Source: Scleromitrula shiraiana
Lineage: Eukaryota > Ascomycota > Leotiomycetes > Helotiales > Sclerotiniaceae
Assembly: GCA_028455995.1 (NCBI GenBank)
Contig: JABELC010000003.1
Coordinates: 3,534,001 to 3,598,000, forward strand
Direction: 5' to 3'
Length of the DNA: 64,000 nt
Made by a program: the position numbers and the translations under genes. The first letter of the stretch is position 1. Each line of letters opens with the position of its first letter. Below, in pieces: positions 59,916 through 64,000 of the stretch. The notes under the pieces are model-generated. The model saw only the letters and a program-made list of their open reading frames with translations. It made no database searches and was not told the DNA's origin.

Positions 59916-61106
59916 GAAAGGATATAGATAGATAGATATATTTATATATATTTATATAAACCGTGTATCTAGATGTAAAAGACATGGATTAATTATATTT
60001 ATATTGCGTTTGAACTCTAGCTTCATGCTACAGTAATATTCACATCGTGAGAGGAAGGTGAGGTGAGGTAAGGTAAGGAAAGGTAAGGAAAGGTAAGGAA
60101 AGGAAAATGAAATGGGGAGGAAGGAAAAATGGGAAGGATGGAGGCCCGATTATGACATCGCTTAATGGTTTCGATTGACTACTTAACGTCGTGTAGTTAC
60201 TATCTACTATGTATGTTGTAATCCCCCCATCGCATTCATCACCCACCATCTTCATCTGCATCTGCATCTGCATCTTTGTCTTGATATCCAACCATATCCT
60301 ATCCTATCCTATCTTCATCCTCACACGTCATTCCACCCCCTAAGATCATCTTTCCAACATCTTCAACCCCTCAATCTTGACCCCTCACTTTCCTCCCTCC
60401 CTTCCTTCCCTCATCTCTCTATCCTAAAGAAGATAACTCCCATAAACACCCCAACCAATCCTAATATCCCAGCCCTAATTCAAAGACCAACACAAAATGC
60501 ACACAAGCACGTACGCAAAGCCTCCTGTCTTTCTTTCTCTGTCTTTCTTTCCTTCTTTCTTCGAGTAAAACTTTAACGCTAAACGCCAAAAAAATAAAAC
60601 AAAACACGGTATCCGGGTATGAAGAAAAAGATTATGAAAAAAGAAAAAGAAAAAGAAAAATAAGAAAAAGAAAAAGAAATAGAAATAGAAATAGAAATAG
60701 AAATAGAAATAAGAAAAAAAGTGAATATCAGGAATTGCTTGCTTCGTAATGTCATACCAGACTGGAAGTCTATCCGGATGCTAAAAACAAATGCAGCTTG
60801 CGTGCATGCTAGCAATAAAAAAAAAGAAGACTCGTGGGGGGAAAGAAGGGGGAGAACTTTTCAAGAAGCAATCCTCCTCCCCTTTTCCCTTTCAAAATCC
60901 AAATGCAAAGCAAAAATGAAAACGTCATAGTCATCCCAATATACATCCAGTTTCCTACACAAGCCATAATCCAATTCCTTGCCTGAGAGAGAAACAAAAA
61001 AGACTAATTTCAACCAGATGATCTGTTGTATTTCGATTAAAAAATCCCGTAATTGTTTCCCTTATTCACAAAAAAAAGATCAAAATCAATCAATATCCAA
61101 TCCCCT
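54758..61106. other. 6.3-kb repeat-rich region with no supported gene
   Basis: No reading frame here has a recognisable domain or a convincing spliced extension. Repeats include a 60-bp duplication at 56466-56585, ACCCAA (57487-57510), ACAAAA (58577-58605), GGAGA (58918-58955), CATCTT/ATC (59022-59090), GATA (59261-59290), AAT (59420-59470), TAAG (59843-59915), GGTAA (60060-60105) and GAAATA (60660-60710). A 67-codon ATG frame at 55601 (MSICSISGNTIDCNDRN) has protein-like composition but no homologue that I recognise. The TATA-rich, TG/CA-rich composition is that of accumulated intergenic DNA. Confidence 0.5.
56466..56585. repeat. Tandem duplication of a 60-bp unit
   Basis: Copies 56466..56525 and 56526..56585 share GTTTGTATGACTCCGGGGG, ATGGAACT, TACAATA and TGTATTGTAT blocks, differing at about 8-10 sites. 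Many differences are transitions. Confidence 0.85.
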
Positions 61107-62243
61107 CTAATCTATCGTCATACGATTCGAAGGTGCCGGATTCTTGAGATCAGGTAATTCAGTCATACGATCGATTTTTTCCTCCTCACCACCAATCTTT
61201 CTCTTCCTCAAATGAGGCTTAAGACCCCTGTTAAAATTGGCCGTGCAAACCGAAGCATTAACAATGGTTAAAATGATGAGGATGATAGTGATGACCGCAA
61301 AACTAGTCAAGTTCTTTCGAACTGGCATATAATCGGCTTCCTTTGATGGTTGATACATTCGAGCGAGTTTGAAGATGAAATATGCGAGGCCGCAGAAAAA
61401 TATAAAGATTGCGACCAGCATACCGGATTTGCTTTCACGTCGAGTCCAAAATGCTGCCATGATTAGAATTAAAATGGTGACTGGAATGGCAGCGATGGTT
61501 AAACCGAATTCGAAATCTTGTACTCCTGTAACAATAACAAGGAATTGAACGGTGAAACCCAAAAAGAAGAAGAAATCGAATTTCAATAGGGCAATGTAAA
61601 TCTAGGAAATGTTAGGATTGATAGTAAATCATAATGCTGGAAACTTACTTGATAAGTAAGAAATCTACGCTTCATTCGTAAGTCCGCGCTGATGTGTTTA
61701 TAAATAGTCCAGGCAAATTCATCATAAAGCTTCCATGCTTCGAATGACATAAGAAGAGTGAAGAAGGCGATGATAACAGGAACAGCGATCAAAAATGGTC
61801 TAAGATCTGGCCAAACGTCTGCTTGAAGATCCACATAACCTTTGGCCGAAAGTTCTTCAATCGCTGTCTGTATTTGATCGTATTGAATTGCCGCATATAT
61901 AAGCATACCGCCGTTATACATGCAAAGACCAATAACTTGAATAGTATTTTTGAGTCGTAAAGAATCGTATACTAGAACTACTTGATAAAGGAAACCGAAG
62001 ATGAATAATGTGAGGTAGGTTGGAATCGTTCGATCCAAGGCGATTTGCTGTTTACCCGTCACCAGACTCTCTTGAAATTTCGCAAACACATATCTAGAGT
62101 AACAAATGAATTAGTAGATGCATCGCATCAAGATAGATGTTATTCTAATTCCAAACTCACGATTCAATTGCTAGAACGACTGCGGCTTGTATTGTTGTTG
62201 ATATCATGAACATCCATGTCCAAGTTGTATTTGGTTTATACAT
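61107..62243 (-). CDS. UPF0658-type Golgi membrane protein
   Basis: Exons 62161..62243, 61649..62093 and 61107..61601; 340 aa. The start is the ATG of MYKPNTTWTWMFMISTTIQA at 62243. The frame runs open upstream for about 170 bp to 62411 but no ATG is seen there on this strand, and MYKPNTTW is the expected family N-terminus. Joined exons give VLAIES-YVFAKFQESLVTGK and RRFLTYQ-IYIALLKFDFFFF. Seven or eight hydrophobic segments are seen (YLTLFIFGFLYQVVLVYDSL, PFLIAVPVIIAFFTLLMSFE, FFFFLGFTVQFLVIVTGVQD, MLVAIFIFFCGLAYFIFKLA, FAVITIILIILTIVNASVCT), with a charged cytosolic tail. The fission-yeast relatives localise to the Golgi; molecular function is unknown. It is the last gene of the window. Confidence 0.9.
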
Positions 62244-63132
62244 CTTTGATTTCCTACTCGAAGGTATTCCGTCTGTTCCTGATGAGCCTCCTTCTCGATG
62301 AAAATAACCCCCGATGGACTGCTGATAAGGTCCCTGATCGATCGCCAACAGGGACTTTCGTGATTCAGTTCTGAAAGCCACGTCTGCGGTGTTTGAGGCT
62401 CCTTTTCAAGAGGAGCCAAGGCAAAAAGTGAATATTCGAGAATAAGTCTTGGGCAGGTTGTACAATTTTCGGCAGTACTGATAAAAAAAAAAGTGAACCC
62501 AAATTTTGGAAATGGAAGGGTCTCAGGAGAGAGAAGAATTGACTTTGAATTGGCGACACAAATTGGTGAATGACTGGGAAGGCTAGTCCTTTGACTAGAC
62601 CCCGAAAAGGTCTTATGGATAGGATGTATGGATGTATGGATGTATGAAGTAATATTGTGACCGATGGTATTCGTTATGGTCGGATCAGTAGTGAAACGTC
62701 TCGAGTATGTCTGACTTGCACTTTTGGTGAGATGAGTTTTAAAATAAGTAAGGGATTTTTATGATAGGTTTGTCGTAGAAAAATGGTTTGCGATAAGAGG
62801 AATTCGAACGAATGTATTGAGAGGATTCTAGGATTTGTTTGATAGGAGATCGAGATGTTGATCCAGTAACGAAGGATTTATTTTGGAGGGTATTTGGATG
62901 GGTGGAGGTGGTTAGGATGGTTAGGTAGGATAGGTAGGATAGGATAGGTAGGATAGGATAGGGTAGGATAGGAGAGATAAGTCCGAGTCGATAGGTAGAA
63001 TTTAGTAACGGTTAAGGAGATCAGATCGAATCGGATTTATTATTGTAGGAAGATGAGTAAGTAGGGGTAGGGATAGGAGAGAATAAAAGAATATGGAGGA
63101 GATATTGAAGATGGGGAGAGGATGGAGAGAGA

Positions 63133-63169
<37 letters not shown>

Positions 63170-64000
63170 TGAGGAGAAAGATCTGAGCGTAGGTAAGTTG
63201 AATGAATAGGTTGAAATTGTACTGTATTTTGAAGAAGAAAGTAAAGAAAAGTAAGAAATAATGATATTAATAATATTATTAATAATAATATTCCCAGCCC
63301 AATGAAAGTAAGAGTAAAGAGTAGTAAGAGCTTGCACCACCATCACCACCATTAAAAAGAAGGTACAGTAACGTATTAAAAACGTATTAAAAATTGAACT
63401 TAATTATCTTGGTGTGTATGGTTAATGCTTTTTTTTTTTTTGCGTATTACAGGGTAAAATCTTACACTATACTTCATAAGCCTTGTAGACTTTCCCTTCT
63501 TGGTACTATAATTCTTACTAAACTTTTACGCTATAAGTATAAGATACAATATTATATGCAGCCTTGAATTGAATTGCTAACATGGAGCTGTCAAAAGTAT
63601 ATACCTACGTAGTTCTAACATAAGGGATATTCCTTGGTAGTTTGAGAGTATGATTTTTTTTGAAGGTTTGATTTAAATATGTAAAAGTAATATATATAAG
63701 AGAAATTCATGCAATTGGTTTTGTTTAAAACCATCGACTTTTTTCTTCTATCTATCTATCCTATTCATCCATTCATTCCTGTTTACTTCCTAATAACTAC
63801 TATACCTATAACTACTATACCTACATAGGTATTCATGATCATCAATATCTTCATTACCTTCATTATCATCATTATCTTCATCAGCCCCAGTCACCATACA
63901 TCACCAGCATCATACTTCATCCTCCAAATGATGAAGTCATCTTTTCATGTCATCCAGACATAACAGAACATAATAGTAAAAATCCAGTAAAGAAAAACGG
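62244..64000. other. Upstream region and window end with simple repeats
   Basis: 5' UTR and promoter of the UPF0658 gene, including GGATGTAT (62620-62645), GGATAGGTA (62930-62975), a GA run (63128-63165), a T12-type run (63429) and CATCATC repeats (63850-63900). No further gene is supported before the window ends. Confidence 0.45.

Overview
The window reads as nuclear DNA of a filamentous ascomycete (Pezizomycotina; the low-GC, microsatellite-rich texture would suit a leotiomycete such as a Sclerotiniaceae member, but that is inference). Evidence: genes carry several short introns of about 44-150 nt with fungal branch sites (CTAAC/CTAAT) near the acceptor; there are fungus-typical families (highly reducing PKS, FSH1-type hydrolase, DHA2 transporter, Pth11-like receptor, DUF6594, Stb6-like, UPF0658); and intergenic DNA is full of simple repeats. 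I rebuilt 20 protein-coding genes by hand splicing; every junction keeps the reading frame and every total is a multiple of three.

Layout. 0.1-5.8 kb: Arp4 (chromatin), an LRR-kinase, a DUF6594 membrane protein and a two-exon orphan gene. 5.83-6.81 kb: a 978-bp AT-rich fold-back transposable element with long inverted arms and a TA target duplication. 7.6-20.4 kb: a compact polyketide locus, made of a 15-exon highly reducing PKS (KS-AT-DH-degenerate MT-psiKR-ER-KR-ACP, no thioesterase), a divergent FSH-type serine hydrolase that could release the chain, and a 14-TM-type MFS exporter. 21.2-24.7 kb: a Pth11-like seven-TM protein and a THEM6-like thioesterase-fold protein. 27-40 kb: a polytopic membrane protein, a large unknown Ser/Pro-rich protein with a very long repeat-rich upstream region, and a J-domain protein with an altered HPD motif. 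40-54.8 kb: housekeeping block with an SDR, a cyclase-family hydrolase, mitochondrial LysRS, Tim10, an Stb6-like protein, Rmd5/Gid2 (GID E3 ligase) and a PP4 regulatory subunit R2 homologue. 54.8-61.1 kb: a 6.3-kb repeat-rich stretch with no convincing gene. 61.1-62.2 kb: a UPF0658 Golgi membrane protein.

How the genes work together: the clear functional unit is PKS + hydrolase + MFS (synthesis, release, export). The two mitochondrial genes (LysRS and Tim10) are divergent neighbours. The rest look like independent single-gene units. No RNA genes, CRISPR arrays or prokaryotic-type operons were recognised. I did not find a clearly undescribed multi-gene system; the most unusual items are the fold-back element, the reduced PKS locus with its dead methyltransferase and GC-AG intron, and the J protein lacking a normal HPD.
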